In this document: one piece after another, positions 23,728-37,371 of the stretch
Layout: the number at the start of each line of letters is the position of its first letter
How positions within the stretch are numbered: the first letter of the stretch is position 1
NCBI RefSeq assembly: GCF_009389715.1
Contig: NC_052399.1
Span: 30,699,146-30,763,145 of the forward strand
DNA length: 64,000 bases
DNA from: Phoenix dactylifera
Lineage: Eukaryota > Streptophyta > Magnoliopsida > Arecales > Arecaceae
Direction of reading: 5' to 3'
The notes under the pieces: model-generated
Databases searched by the model: none
What the model was told of the DNA's origin: nothing
What the model saw: only the letters and a program-made list of their open reading frames with translations
Made by a program: the position numbers and the translations under genes

Positions 23728-26700
23728 TCAAACCTTTGATGGCAAGGTGTGTTTCACACAGACAAGATCATCCAGTTTGTTTCCATCCATTTTGTAGAGA
23801 GAAACTCCATTCATTTGAACATAGTGCTCTCTTGCTTCTCTTCTCAGGCTCTCAAATGGCAGGACTTCCCACCTACTGTAATTTGAGTTTTTCCTAGTGT
23901 CGCTCATATTCGGTGATCCCGAAACAGGTCCACCACCATCTGGTCCCACTGAACCCCATACCTTACAATTGCCAAAGGGTCCCAGGTCATCTGCTTCACC
24001 AGCTTGCTTTCTTTTCAGCCGCAAAGCGGCAATGTGAGCACCTCTTCTGATTTCTTTGCTTGGCACGTCTGACCAATCTTGCTTCCTCTGGGCTCTCATT
24101 GGAGAGTGTATCCTAATAACCTACATGGGCAATCATCAGACTAAGTCAAAAAAAAGCAGAACTTTGCGAAGAATGTGTTGGTGCACCATTGTTTTGAAAA
24201 CCTACCCCAAGGCATTCTAGAAGTTGATAATATGCCCGGCCTTGCAATGGATTGTGACCTTGTCTGGGGGTTGAGAAGTAGCGTGTCCTAATATAAAATA
24301 AAATTTTAAGATATCTGTATCCATCACTCAAACTGGTATGAAGTGAAATATAAATCAGAATCAGCATCCAAGGAAGCAAGACATGCAGTTCTAATCCACA
24401 CAAAAGGAAGACATGACAAAAATGCTGACAATTAAAGCTTATACTGAGATGGTAGTAGCCAGCAGGTCCGCTCTAAGAAATACCTTGAACATAGGGTTCA
24501 TCAGATGTCTTAACATCTAATTTTCAAGCAACAGGTGTAAAAACAGTTTGCAACTAAGAGCCCATAAAAAGTTTAAAGTAAGGTCAACATCCTCAACAAT
24601 TCCAGTAAAACTCCCATATTATCCATTCTTATACTAACTCACGCTCTGTTAACTCAAGTCTGTTAATGTTTAGCATTTTATGCAGTATTCTTCTGTCCTT
24701 ACAATCAGAATTGAAACTGAGGATCAGACTTGGTGCAACGGTAAGGTTGCTGTATTGTTGAGAGAACCTCTTATCAGGTTTTGGAGCATAAAAATTCTTA
24801 GTGATTACGTGGCATGATATGTATGAGGTTTAGAGTGAATAGGAAGGATCAGGGTCCCTCCTGCCCAACCTCCTCTTCAATTGCTTCACACAATTTGATT
24901 GCATCATTAATAGAGTTTGGCTTAGTCAACTACAAGCATGGCAGCAAAAAATAAATAAATAAAATAAACTGACCATTCTGTATAGCCGGGATCCACTGTA
25001 AAACCATATATGTCAACAATGTCACACATGGAGAGCGCAAGTTCTATAGATTTCATTCCGGTTCCTTTTGCACCCCGTCGTAGCACAATACCTTGAAAAA
25101 GATAAATAGGATTTGGAAGCTCCTGAACAAATATATCATACAAATTGTTACATTATGCAGTAACAAAACTTCTCCATTCTCTAGAGAAATTTCTCAATGC
25201 TCTCACATAGCATAGTACTATTTGTTTACACAACTTTTACTCACATGTGTTGTCAGCAGAAGGAACAACATTGTGCTGACGAGCATGAGAACAATAAGCT
25301 GATAAAAGACAAGTACAATATATGAACATTTTAAAATAATCAGTCTAATGGTGGAACAGTTTTACCTTTATCATTGTGTTGAAATCTCTATGTGTCACAC
25401 TTTTGATTATAAGCACCTCATCAGCTGCAATTGATAAATTTCTGATCAAAAATACTCGTGGAATCTATAGTTAAAGATAATAATATAGGTCCTCAAGATA
25501 GCAACATAGCTGCTAATGGAAAACATAAGAATTATATAACCATAATATAATGCCAATGCACATTAAATGACAAGCCTTCGTCCAAATAATTGAAGCCTTT
25601 TTTTGTTACTATCCATACAAATCAAATGGACGTCTTCAATCAAAAGACGACTTACTCTAAATTGTTGCTCAAATTACTTTCTAAATTATTCATCTATTCA
25701 CTCTCTCTTCTATTAAACAAGATGAAGTATAGGGAGAAGAAAACAAGAATATGGCGCTTTTTTTTTTTGAGGGAAAAGATGGTAATCTCATCAAATTCAT
25801 TAAAAGAACAAACCAAAACCGAGTACAAAGTGATGTAAGATCACTTAGGTAGAGGAAAAAAAGAGTTAGAAAGTAAGTGAACTGGGACAATGAAGGAAAA
25901 AGATGAAAGGCTAGCACACCATGCCTTGCAGTTTCTGAATTGCTTTGTCTCTAGCTCCCGGTTTCGACACAGACATCCAGTCTGAAGCATGAGATCATGA
26001 TGCCTTCCTAACATCCTCTACCAGCCTCCTTTTGGCTGTGAAAACTCTGAAATTCCATTACATCCAGATACTTCACTATAGCATAGCCAAGGGTGTCCAA
26101 ATGCAGTCTCCTTGTCTCATATTCTGCACTCGCCAATCCGACACCATGTCTTCAAATTTCTGAATTACCTTGTCTCTAGCTGCCGGTTTCGACACAGACA
26201 TCCAGGCTGAAGCATGTGATTGTGACACCTTCCTAACATCCTCTACCAGCCTCCTCTTGAATGCAACAACTCTGAAATTTCATTCCAGCCAGATGCTTCA
26301 TCCGCGTAGCCAAGAGTGTCCAAATGCAGTCTCCTCATCAAATATTCTGCACTCGCCAATCCAACCAAGGAGTAGATAGACTGAGAACTCTGCTCCTTAC
26401 TTACAGTTTTGGTGTATCCCTTAGCCAGATTTTGGCATGACCCTCGGTTTCATATACCTCCCAAATACTGCATTCTTAGCACTCAAATTTGGGCTCAAAC
26501 TTCATTCCAGCCCTAATAATCCAACATAGTGCTAAACAATTTACTCTTTTTTAATTCTTGTACAATACTTGTCTAACTGGAGGCACCTTTTCAAATTATT
26601 CCAGCAATTTTCTCTTGTTTTAACACTTTAGCATTAGGAGAATAATTTCTAATCTGCGTATCCAGAACTATCAGGTAAGCTTTTTTTTATATATAAATTT

Positions 26701-29700
26701 TGTTAAAAAGATAAAGCATCATCTGTGAACAACACACAACGCAGGAGCTACTGGTTTATTAAACTAGTAAAAATATTAAGGGCTGAAAGTCAATTGTTGC
26801 TCTAAGCCCAATTGAACTAGACGCATACTAGTCTAGCTGCAAGTGGTATTTACACTTTGGAGTTTCCCAAAAATGATTGTAAAGCTATCGGTGTAGCAAT
26901 TGCTACGATGTCTCTAGCTCTCAAATAGCACCAAATCATCTTGTGGTAGTTTAAAAAAATGGTTCTCCATGTCAGCAGAAACAAGCTTAGACTTTTTTTA
27001 CTTCAATCCATATGTTCCCATTGATTTCCAAAAATACCCACATGTGACGCTAAGATAAGATGCTTGAATGTGCATCTAGGAATCAAAGTTCATTAGAGAA
27101 CTACATAAATGGAAACTTAGAGATGCACATGGCCATGAGACTGTTGCCCAAATATATCTAACATTGCACCCTACTAGCAGGACAAAACCATTCAAGTTTT
27201 TACTAATGATTCATATATCTCTTTCTAACCACACTTTATAAACTCAAATAACCAATGGATTAATATGACATTCCAAGCTCAATGCATGAGGCTCCCACCA
27301 ATGCAAAGCTTGGGAAGGTAATATGTACGCAGCCTTACCCCTGCATTCGCAGAGGTTGTTTTCGTGTTTCAAACCTGTGACCTCGAAGTCACAATGCAGC
27401 AACTTTGCCGCTGCATCAAGACTCATACTCATCGATATGACATGCCAGAATAGTACATTATTCATGTTGAATACAAAGATTGCATCAGTTGCAAATAGAT
27501 GCCTATGCATTCTCACTATACGATTTCTTAGAAGAACTAGTGATATAGTTAACTAAAAGAGACCACCAAACTTTAGCTCTGACTGTACCATCTCTTGCCA
27601 GTTGGGCAAGAGGTCAAGGGTTCATTTCTGGTTGAAGTTACCCTCAAGGGGTGGGCTATGAATAAAGGTAGAAAGGTGGGGCTTAAGCTCCTCCTAATCT
27701 CAAGAAAAAAAATAAACATGGCATGACACTATTAACTTTATGAGAGGTAAAAAAGATACAAGTATGAATTCTAATCCTACTTTTGCTTTAACTAAATATA
27801 TGCAAGTTCGTCGTCATGTTGAGAGTATTACACATTTTTTTTTTTTTGCATCTAGATAGCTGTCTATGATAATGAAGGCCCCCGATGCTAAAGGCAATGC
27901 TGATTGTAATCTGAAATATCATCCGCAGCTAACTCATCAATTTTAGATTTTGAGGAACAAATCTCAGAATGAGCATGACTTTCACAGATATTAGCTACAA
28001 AATATAGCATCATTAGAGTGATTTTTGTGTATAAAGCAATCAAGCTTACAGGATCCTTTAAGGATGGCAGCCATGTTGCGAGCTGCGCCTCTTACAACCA
28101 GACGGAAGTCCCTTTTCAGGCCCACATGTTTGGCATATTTCTGCAGAAGAAATGCAAATGCAAGATCAGGTGATAGCAATATGATGTAGATTCAAATCCA
28201 TCAGCTGGACCAGCAGTAATGTGAGTATGTTATGAACATTCTCAAGTGTGCTCCAAGGCAGGAATTTTGGCCCAGATGTGAACCTGGTACATAGGCCCTT
28301 CATCATGGCTGGAAATCAAGCCCAGCCATTTGATAGTGTTTTTGAATCTTTCAAAGTGTTCAGATAATATTTAAAGTGAAAGGTTAGCTGTTGAATCATT
28401 AAATACAAGGATTCTAATTGTTTAGAGGTGGCTAAATGTAGGTTTTATCAAGAAAATGAGCCATCAGTTAATTATGATTTAGTTTTGGAACATCAAATGA
28501 AAAGTTCGTAAGCTACTCTGTCTTCTTATATGGGCATAATTAGAATGATGAATTTTATGATTGATTTGGCAAATTTCTAATCTAAGCTTTGTACATTTTG
28601 CTTGGTCATTCCAAATTTCTTCATCTTGCTTCTCTTAATTTTTTTCTTGTTGCTAGTTTAGAATCTTAATTTCTGCAAATTTCTAACACAGGATACATCA
28701 ATACACGAGCATCTCATCAATTTACCAATCAAAAATCATGCTTCCATGTAAAGATAATAACTAAACCAACCACTGATTCATGAATAACATTAAGCGATAA
28801 CAGGGAGTTTGCAGTCCACTGACAACAAACCATGATAAAAATGAATGAGCCAAAAAATACATAGAAGGTTTAAAGAAACCACTACATTTTCAAAACTCAT
28901 TTTCATAACAAGTCATTTTACTAGGGTCGAACTAACTTATTAGAGTAGAATTCAAAAGGAAGCCCTCAAACCACATAGATAATTCAAGAATGATTGGTAA
29001 ATATAAGTGACTTTTCTTGAAAACACCAGGACTAGTACACTACAGCATAGAAGCCAGTCCATCAGTACATCCAAAATTTGAGTGCATTCATCACTAATAT
29101 ATCCTGAAAGAATAATGATGATTTAAGCGAACTATCATGGAGGCCTTCACCATGCCTGGGTTTCAAGCATCCCTTTTCTTTTTTCCTTTTTCACGTACTA
29201 GTGAACAATGCAGGAAAATATGAAAAAGTAACACAAAAGACAAAGGCAGATGGAAATCATGTGTGAGAGAAGTTATGATAATTTTAGATCTTTACTTTTC
29301 TTTTTTAAAAAAATATAGAATACAAAATCAAAGAAATATAGAAATTAGGTGATGAGATCAAATAGAAAAACAGCAATGCATGTAGCAGTTACCTCATTAA
29401 CAGGAGCCTCATTGTCCCGAAAGACAGCATCATGCTTATCAATTTCTTGCCCAAATTCTGTCTTTAAGAGATCTCCCGAGTTCCCAACAACCGCACATGT
29501 TCTAAACTGATGTGGATGAAAAGGAGGCTTAGCTGGTAAAATCAAATTAAGATGCTCCTCACAAAGAGAACGGTTGTAGCATTTATCTGCACCCCTGCAG
29601 CCCCAAAAATGAAAACGTGCCTATTTCAGCTGTTTCTGACTAAGTACCAGCAACTATGAAATCAAACAAACAAATTGGATATGTTAGGCATCTTACAGCT

Positions 29701-32573
29701 GTGCAATCCTTTTTGCAGCATACTCTAGCCATCCACCTGGTCGCACATCTAGGTATTCCCTTGTCAAGACCGTAGTCATGTTACGGTACTGGCATTCTTT
29801 ATGGCTTCAGTACATGATAATTTTCAAAAAATGAATCAGTATTATAATATATTGAAACTAACCTGCTCCCATAGAAGGATAGCTTCACAGAGATCATATT
29901 TGTACTCCAGTGGCTCGAAAATTTTAAACTGTTTATTGTACTGTGAAGGGGAAAACGAGAACTCAATAAAATCAAGACGGGTTACTTAAAGTGCATATCT
30001 TTTTATATAATGAGATATGGAAAGTTAAAGTGACAATGCTGGAACATAAGTTTAGAGGGAAGCTTGACCCAGGTACTGTTTGTGCCTTCAGGAAACTTAA
30101 GCACCAATCTACAGTGGTCGATAATGTCTGCGGTAAGGCCAAGTCCTCGGCTTGCCTAAACCAAATTTCAAGGTCACTCAATTAAAGAATATTTGAAGAT
30201 CGAAAGTGCACTTACAAAGATAATGAGAATAACAATATGTAACATACAAGAATACAAGCAACCAAATTAATCCTTGTGAATCAGCTGACAATCTAAAAAT
30301 TACAATGCATGAAGATGATCAAATAATAATATGTTCTCCTTTTACTTCTTTTCTTGTAGCTTAAGAATTTTGGATACATACGCATGCATCAGGCTCATAG
30401 ATGATCATCATGCAAATGCAAGCTTTTTGACAGAAACATCAATTTGGTATGATCCAAAAAAAAAAAAGAGAGTCCATCAAATTTGTATTTTCAGGCCTTC
30501 TCACTCATAATCTCATGATCATGTTTTACTTTGCTTTTTGAATGAGTAACTAGAAAAGCAGTTAATCAGGATACTAAGCTGCTGACATAATGTAATGATA
30601 ACTCTGTTGCATACTAAGGAGCTAGGTGCTATGCTGTTTCTTTTCTAAGTATATCATTCACGTGTTTCATAGAACTTTCATGACAAGGACGTTTTGCTGC
30701 AAATGAAAATGATGTCAAATGCAAGCAGTACATTCTGGCAGTAGAATCAACTTCATTTTTCTTTAGCATATTTTCTTACTGCAGCTACGCACAGTTAAAA
30801 TCTGATTGTGGTGATGCAACTTGGTAAGCCAAAGTCCCTATCCAAGGTTAGTGCACATAGCCCTAGGCTAGTGGTAGTGGGTAGCTGATGCATTTTGAAA
30901 AAGGAGGAGAAAAAGAGTGAACACTTTGAGAAAAGTATGTTACGATCTTAGAGACAAAAAAAATCTACTGCTAGTAGACCCTTAAAAGAGCCTTCCAATG
31001 AACTTGAAATCACCTTAATCAGCATCTGGATGCTAGATTTTCAAAGCAGCAATGTACAGGAAACAATACTAAACAGGTACTACAGTCTGAACTAACAAAC
31101 AATCACATAGGCAACATTGATATGAGGTTTCAAGAGACATATTGAAGTTTCTTTAGGTACCATTTTTATCTAAGGTCAAATATGCTAGTTATGCCTTCAA
31201 GCAGAGGCCTTACCTCTGATGGTCAAGATCTATCAAAGGCTTCACTTTATGTTCTCTTAGTTTCTTCATTTAAGATCTTAAGCACCACGAGCTATGATTT
31301 TAGAGAGTAGAGAGTTGATTTCAAGTATTATGTTTAACAAAAGAAAGAGCTAAAGCTTGTGGTCAAGAAGTCCCACACATTATTTCTTAAGCTTCAAGGA
31401 ACCCCTGCCTTCCTCTCCTTTCTTCTCTCCTTTTCATCTTATTTTCCTTTCTCATATTTGAAGTATCAGCTTACACAATTAGGTTTCAGGGTCTGAGGCA
31501 CTCTAAAGTGCAATGTATGGCAGCTAAATCAGTCAGCAGTCTTGGAGGAGTATATTATTCTCTACAGGAGATCACTGCTTACCCTTAAAATATTGAAGTA
31601 TAACCCCTAAAAACAAAATTCTGCATCCTACCATGCACTTCACCTAGGGGATTGACTAGCAGAGTGATTTGATCATGCTACTTGCCTACCCAATACAGTA
31701 CAAACTGGAACTTAGAATATACATATGTGACACCCATGTGGTTTATTGGAAGAAACTAACTCGTTCCATCTCACGTATCACTGCAGCTGCCATTTACCAG
31801 AAACAATGGGAATCTTCACTTACCTATACCAAATTAGCTATTAAAGCTAAGCTCTTCTCTCTTTTTTTTTGAGTTAAAACCAGTGCTTCTTAACATGCCA
31901 AAAATATAACCTTAATTGGAAAAAAAATGAAAATGTAGAGGTCTTCCCATGGATCGCATGTCCAATTCTACAGCTCATAAGCAACGAAAAACCAAAACCA
32001 TCAGATCCTAACCTTGACTCAATGCATGGAACCGATCTGATTCCAAATGCAATAGCTTCTAACTAATCATATTAAACCACTGCTGCTTTCCCCTCCCTTC
32101 CTTTTGCCATTCTAAGGATGATTAAGACTACCATATTCTTCTAAAAAATTAACACTATTTCCAATAATTCAAATTTCCAACTTAATTGTGAATACACTCA
32201 TAAAATACGAAAATCGAATCCGGAAAAGCGTGAGTAGGCGAGAAAACCGAAAGAAAATCGAAGTGGCGAAGAGATAGATAACGTACCACGCATTGTTGAA
32301 CACGGGACTGGAAATCCGAGAGGATCCGGATCTCCTCACTGTTCGTCTCCAATCTCCGGCTTCCTGCAACCAGAAGAAGATCCAGAGGAGATGGGATCAG
32401 ATTTTTAGATGAGATGGAGGAGCGAGGGTTCCTTGGCTTCGAGGCTCACTGGTGAAGTAGGAGGACTGGATGGAGACAAGGAAGATGGAGAAGGCGAGGG
32501 CAGCCCCGAGGAGGAGGAGGACGGTAGGCCGGCGGCCGGCGGCGGCGGCGGCAGAGCTCTTCGGGCTCGGCAT
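23728..32573 (-). CDS. Sialyltransferase-like glycosyltransferase, GT29 family
   Basis: Coding exons in transcript order: 32450-32573, 32287-32363, 30069-30155, 29863-29940, 29697-29788, 29393-29594, 28050-28140, 25366-25424, 24974-25122, 24206-24287 and 23728-24120. They total 1434 bases, 477 residues plus stop. The protein is a type II Golgi membrane protein: a short basic tail (GRR, 13-15), one membrane anchor at about 16-37, a stem, then the catalytic region. Sialyl motif L lies at about 184-219 ([20 protein letters not shown], then [13 protein letters not shown]). Motif S lies at about 287-311 ([20 protein letters not shown]). The HNPLQG segment (331-336) sits where motif VS is expected but lacks its usual glutamate. 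Plants have such proteins (Arabidopsis MGP2/SIA1 and SIA2; MGP2 is needed for pollen germination and tube growth), although they are not thought to make sialic acid, so donor and acceptor are unknown. The start at 32573 gives a proper anchor; longer readings upstream lack an ATG. Confidence 0.93.
24726..24760 (+). mobile_element. Possible truncated Au-like SINE head in an intron
   Basis: CTTGGTGCAACGGTAAGGTTGCTG resembles the tRNA-derived box A region of Au-type SINEs and the clearer copy at 54055. The match stops after about 35 bases and no box B follows. It lies in the intron between 24287 and 24974 of the sialyltransferase-like gene. Confidence 0.35.
25757..26370 (-). mobile_element. LINE-like 3' fragment with poly-A tail and internal 224-bp duplication
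   Basis: On the minus strand the segment ends with ATGAATTTGATGAGATTACC, a short spacer and a poly-A run (poly-T at 25759-25769 on +), as plant LINE 3' ends often do. Inside it, 25919-26142 and 26143-26366 are diverged copies of one ~224-bp unit. Both contain GGTTTCGACACAGACATCCAG and GTGTCCAAATGCAGTCTCCT. No reverse-transcriptase motif could be read. The segment sits in the 2.6-kb intron 25425-28049 of the sialyltransferase-like gene. Confidence 0.5.
27270..27425 (-). mobile_element. Au-like SINE in an intron of the sialyltransferase-like gene
   Basis: Read on the minus strand, the segment has a box A-like TTGATGCAGCGGCAAAGTTGC, a box B-like GGTTTGAAACACG and CTCTGCGAATGCAGGGGTAA. It then has GGCTGCGTACAT and ends near GGTGGGAGCCTCATGCA. 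This order and wording match the Au SINE family of flowering plants as I know it, and the + copy at 54055. It is diverged, so the insertion is old. Flanking duplications were not defined. Confidence 0.7.
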
Positions 32574-34089
32574 CGCGAACAAGTCGGTCGGGATCGGAAA
32601 TCACTCCAGCGTCCAACTGTTCTCTAGAGTCTAGCTGGAACTTGGAAGCGCTTCGTCCCCCGGGCGATCCCGTAACTGGGGACTACGGAATGGACGGTTA
32701 GGATGAACCAATAACTTCGGCACCAACAGATTAGGATTGATCTTTGTTTACCGTTGGATCGCATTCTGCGTAGATCTCAAAACATTCCGAATTTTGAAGC
32801 AGGACCGATCATATATCTGCCTGCAGCAATTGGTTCAAAGCAAGGGAACCTAGCGGAAAGGGAGGAATGGATGTTTAGTTGGAAACTTGGTTACATTTGA
32901 GAAATAGTTACCTAATTCACGAACCCTATTTATGAATTGTTAAAAATGAATGTTTTCACTGTTAAAAATGGCTTGGAAAAACCATTGGATTTGATACTTG
33001 CAATGAATGAATTAATCTTTAGTATATTTAAGTTGCATTGTTGCTGATTGAGATAATCATAAATAAAAAGTATGATGATGCATAAAATTATATGCATATG
33101 CATACATACTTATATATATATTAGAAAATAGCCTATACATACCACGCTGTATAGACTTATCAGTGGAGCATATATACTCACTTGTGAGCATACATACATG
33201 TATGTCAGCCTCTCTCCCTCTCTATGCCAAATAAGACACTTTCTCAGCCTCAGTCATCATCTATGAGATCACTCACCATGGTTAATTAAGAGTTGATGAA
33301 CCAAAGGCATCACCCTTTGACATTTTCTTTGCTGGATTTTCTTAATCCCCATTTGGGACCATGGCAAGTGGAAGAAAGAAGAATTTTCAAAATGAGATGC
33401 ACAAAAATACAAAAAAATCAAATTTTCAAAAACTTAAAACCTAAAGAAATTAGAGGCAGTGGGAGGATGGGTGGAATATCTTGTACACGAGCTTATAATC
33501 TTACCCAGGGGACAAGAAGGTAGTTGAGTGGATCATCTTGTACATAATCATGGGTATCCTAAAAATGCTTGTTAACTAATCGATGCTAATGGAGATGATA
33601 TCCTGAGACCTTGGAACTCTATATACCTTAAAAAGTACTATGCATAATAAGCTAGAACCAAATCGCCAACCTTCTCCTCTCACTGTGTAACCAGACTAGC
33701 AAGTTGATCGAACCTTAATCAAGAGAACATAGCCCAAAGAGAACTATGGGTAAACCTTAGATCAAGCCTACGACCTGCACAAGCATTTGCTTGAGAAGAC
33801 TCAAGCAGAGTCAAGGTCAAGCTACGCTACCTCATGACCTACCAAAATATTTCTAAAGTGGACAAAGAGATGACTCCACCAATATCAGGAAAAAAAAAAC
33901 CTAAATAATATCTTTCAACTTATTTTGTGTGTTGTTACGAATAGTATTAAAGCGAATCAACCCATGACCTATGTAGACTAGGAAATACTATAGCACATGC
34001 CTATTTGCATTGACTAAAAGCTGAACGTGGTGTTTGTGATTAGAATTGTATAATTTTTAAGTAGATTTAGATCCTTAGCTTGTGAGGAT

Positions 34090-34600
34090 GTTGGAGATTA
34101 AACATAAAAAGTCTGTGATGATCCGTATGGGCATATGTTTAGTCTTATATTGGTTATATATTAGATAAGTCTTGTGTAGTTAATTAATAGGACTGAAGAA
34201 TGCACATAAAAATTTTGGCTAGTCTTTTTGAGCAAGATCTTGAGTTGTGCATATAACCTTCCCATTGTGAAAGTTTTGATCCTCAAGTTGGATATTTGAA
34301 GTCTGCTTATCAACCTCCTGAGATCTTTATAAATAGCCCTCCACCCCCTCTCTCAAAATTTGGTTGGCACTTGCAGTCGCATGCATTCTGCTTCTTGAGT
34401 GAGAGGATGCTTCAAGAGGGCATTGCGAGAAGGTGCTGGAATTGGAGGAGTTATGCACTTTGGAGCAACTCAGATTCCACCAGATCCTACGTCCAGGCTA
34501 CACACACTCTCTCTATTCTTTTATTGTCTTTTCAATCTATTTTCATACGCATCTTTCATTGAAGCCTTTCATGCATGCACTAGAATCGGATATTCGACCT
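34090..34600 (+). mobile_element. Possible LTR fragment
   Basis: The segment contains TGATGATCCGTATGGGCATA, TTAGTCTTATATTGGTTATATATTAG, a TATA-like TTTATAAATAGCCCTCCACCC near 34326 and a pyrimidine-rich leader. That is the usual order of features in plant LTR promoters. No primer-binding site, second LTR or coding domain was found; it could be a solo LTR or unrelated sequence. Confidence 0.3.
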
Positions 34601-34787
34601 ACCTGTTATTTTGTTAAAAGGTTTTTAGTTCCGGAGGTAGATAATGTTTCATGCCCCATTCCTCTTCCCACGTATGCATTGATACATGACGGTTATTATC
34701 TTACATGCATGCATCGACTATTTTACCGCATCTTTCTAGTCTAACCCAAATCACTTATTTTTTCTCCGCAACCATCCTCACAAAGAC

Positions 34788-35200
34788 TCTTTTTTTTTTT
34801 TTTTCTTTTTTTTCTTTCTAAGGCAGGCATGTCAAACTGCACGAGTTCGGACACACCCAACAAAGTTAGAAAATAAAATATCATGAGATGTCCTAAGCAA
34901 ATCCTCATTTCCGCAGTACTATTAACCTCTCTAAAAACGTGCTTGGCTGGCCTCAAGAACCACTCTGTCTCCGCCCATCAACCAAATATCATGCAGCAAA
35001 CAAAGATTCTTAAGTTGGGCATGCTCTAACCTAGTGAAAAAAACCCATGACTAACCAAAAAAAGCATCAAGGCGGCCAATAGTCGGATAGCGATAGTGCA
35101 GTTCTAGTGGCCAAGTCATTTCCTCCGCGGGACACCCATTTCATCCTTTTGATCGTACAGTTCTTAGTCTATCTTTGGAGCATTTGTTCTTATTTTATCA
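34788..35200 (-). mobile_element. LINE 3' end with RNase H remnant and poly-A tail
   Basis: On the minus strand the segment runs into a long poly-A (poly-T on + at about 34790-34807). Just before it, the translation reads HVFREVNSTAEM and continues to FDMPALE. The string H-V-x-R-E-x-N-x-x-A-D/E is the C-terminal part of the RNase H domain typical of plant L1-type LINEs. The upstream part is degraded and frameshifted, so this is a dead 5'-truncated copy. Confidence 0.6.
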
Positions 35201-37277
35201 CATCATCAAAGCCACCATGATAATGATAATGATAATGAGGATGAGGATGACAATAATAATGATATAAAATGATGGTGAAAGAAGAAATCGTGTGCCAATG
35301 ACTGCTTGCAAATTGAGGACGCCCTCCATCTGAAGGCTTTTTCTTTGTTTTTTTTTTGTTCTTTTGGGTGAGAATTCTTTGGCATTGTAGCGCAATTGGT
35401 CCGCGAGAAGGTGGTATTTTCGTTCCATGCTCTCGGCAAAATCCATCCAGCCATTTATTTCAACGCTGGCTTGCAGGTAAGCTAGCATTGCAAAAGCCCC
35501 GCTCCGGCGGCGTCCGCGGGAAAGCCATGAAAACAGTAAACTTGTGCCAAGCGTATAGACAGTATCCTCTTGTGTTGTGACATTAATTTATACCCTAGAT
35601 ACAATTCATATGTACCTGAAAAGTTTTAAGACCTCATCTCACTATTATTTCCTTTTGAAAATTAAATCTTAAAATAAATGAGCAATTCTGCGGTGACTCA
35701 GAATATTCACTAAAAAAAAAGTCTGTCTATAAAATAAAAACTCTCCATAGGAATTAATGGAATCCCAAGCTACTTGCTTAATGCTATAAAATTAAGCAGG
35801 ACGAGCAGACGTACCATTCCATAATTCTTTCCGTGCGTCGAAGCAATGTTTTATATCCTTATTTTGTAAGGAGCTCCAGTGCACGCCCAAACCTATGCGC
35901 GTGACATGGAAAAGGGGGCAAAGGAAGCCAAAAGGGAACAAGCAGTATGATGATATGATATAATATAATATTGCTGTCAGAGACAAAAGGTAACCAAACC
36001 ACCAGCGTATGAGCCCATGGTCGTGACCTACGTTTCGTAGACGGCTCCTTCCATGATGGCCTCTTTCCTTCGTTGCGGGCTCGCCTTTTCTCTCTCCTTT
36101 TGCTAACAAAAGAAAATTAGGGAGACAACTATGGTATATTTGCCACACCGACACCTAATCTCTACTTGCATTGTCCCTCCCTTCCTTTCTCTCCATCCTA
36201 CCATGTCCGTGTGCCACAGAGTCAAATCCCTCCGGCTTCCAAATCTCCATCCTCATCCGCTTTGGTCTCGTTCTCATATCCTCCAGCTGTTCACTTAATT
36301 AAACTTGCGTTGGTAAAATAAATAATAATAATAGTGATAATAATAAAAATAAGTAATAAAAAAATTGAAAAAGAGTTGAGCAGGTAACATTTTAAGGGCG
36401 GATAATATTTTTTTGGAAGAAGACTTTGCCATGGTGATCGAGTAGATTCGGTATGTAGAGCGATGGGGCGATGCCACCCACTCTGCTTAGAGATATCTAG
36501 AGATTGGTGAAAGATTATTACTCCTTTTTGGCTGCTTATGTGTACCGGAAGGCGATTAAATTGTTTTCTTTGCTGCTCATTATTTAGAAAAGTTTTTATG
36601 AACATGGTCTGATATCGCTCCCTCATCTTTACGCCACTTATTTCTCTATACTTTTTGGCAAAAAAAAAATAATATAATAGTTTGGCTAGGAAGCCCTAGC
36701 CCAAAGTGAGCTAAGTCGGAAGTTAATAACGGGGTCGGTGGGGTCAGCTAGCTTTTTGCCACCTTCAGGCCGAGTCTTGGCTCTACCGGGATCCAGCTGG
36801 AACTCCGCCATTTTTGCAGGAACTCCCAGGGTAGGATCGTGATATTAGCGCAGGGTCTTGCGCGCTCCCAGAATTGCTGCCACTTGCCGCCAGTCCACAG
36901 TCCGGAGATCCTGCAACCCGCCTACTAGACCCTAAATGACCATTTCACCCGCGTCACCGACCGGGCTCCACAGGAGATACAAGGGCAAAAGGGTCATTTG
37001 AAAATCCATGCGCTTCCAATACCAACGGTCAAACTCAAAACACCGTCCCGCGTGTCGCGAGAGCGTCCGGGCGGATGGTGGTCACCAGTCACCGCTCCTA
37101 TTTCCACCCACCGGCTCGTCCGAACGCCTCCATATTTCGCCACCTATCCCTTATGGACTCCGCCCAACCGACGTGTCCTGTTACACGGTGGTACCCGCTC
37201 CCTTCTCCGACCGCCAGCCTGTCCCTCATCGCGCCATGTGTCCTTACTTTTTCTCCTTGGTGTAACGGACCTGCGCC

Positions 37278-37371
37278 TTTAAATCTGGTCGAGCTTCTCC
37301 CCATCGGACAGCAATCACGCACTGTCCAAGGCTTCCAACTCTCTTCTTCGAGTTCTTTCTCTGCCGCCGCC
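37278..37371 (+). promoter_or_regulatory. Core promoter and leader of the fasciclin-like gene
   Basis: TTTAAAT at 37278-37284 is the best TATA-box candidate, 88 bases before the start codon. The leader that follows is pyrimidine-rich, and the start sits in a favourable context (GCCGCCGCCATGGAT). Confidence 0.5.

Larger units (their letters stand above)
32574..36990. other. Gene-poor interval between two divergent promoters
   Basis: The left end holds the leader and promoter of the sialyltransferase-like gene on the minus strand. The right end holds the promoter of the fasciclin-like gene on +. In between are a LINE 3' end (34788-35200), a possible LTR (34090-34600), ATG/ATT-type simple repeats (35216-35265) and AT-rich sequence. 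I recognise no gene. Confidence 0.55.

Noticed and set aside
35385-35405. tRNA-like string GGCATTGTAGCGCAATTGGT
   Set aside because: It superficially resembles a box A, but no box B (GGTTCGANNC) or cloverleaf closure is present downstream.
37075-37371. N-terminal extension of the fasciclin-like frame up to position 37075
   Set aside because: The frame is open upstream, but the extension covers the TATA candidate and leader, and would bury the signal peptide behind 99 residues. The ATG at 37372 has a favourable context.
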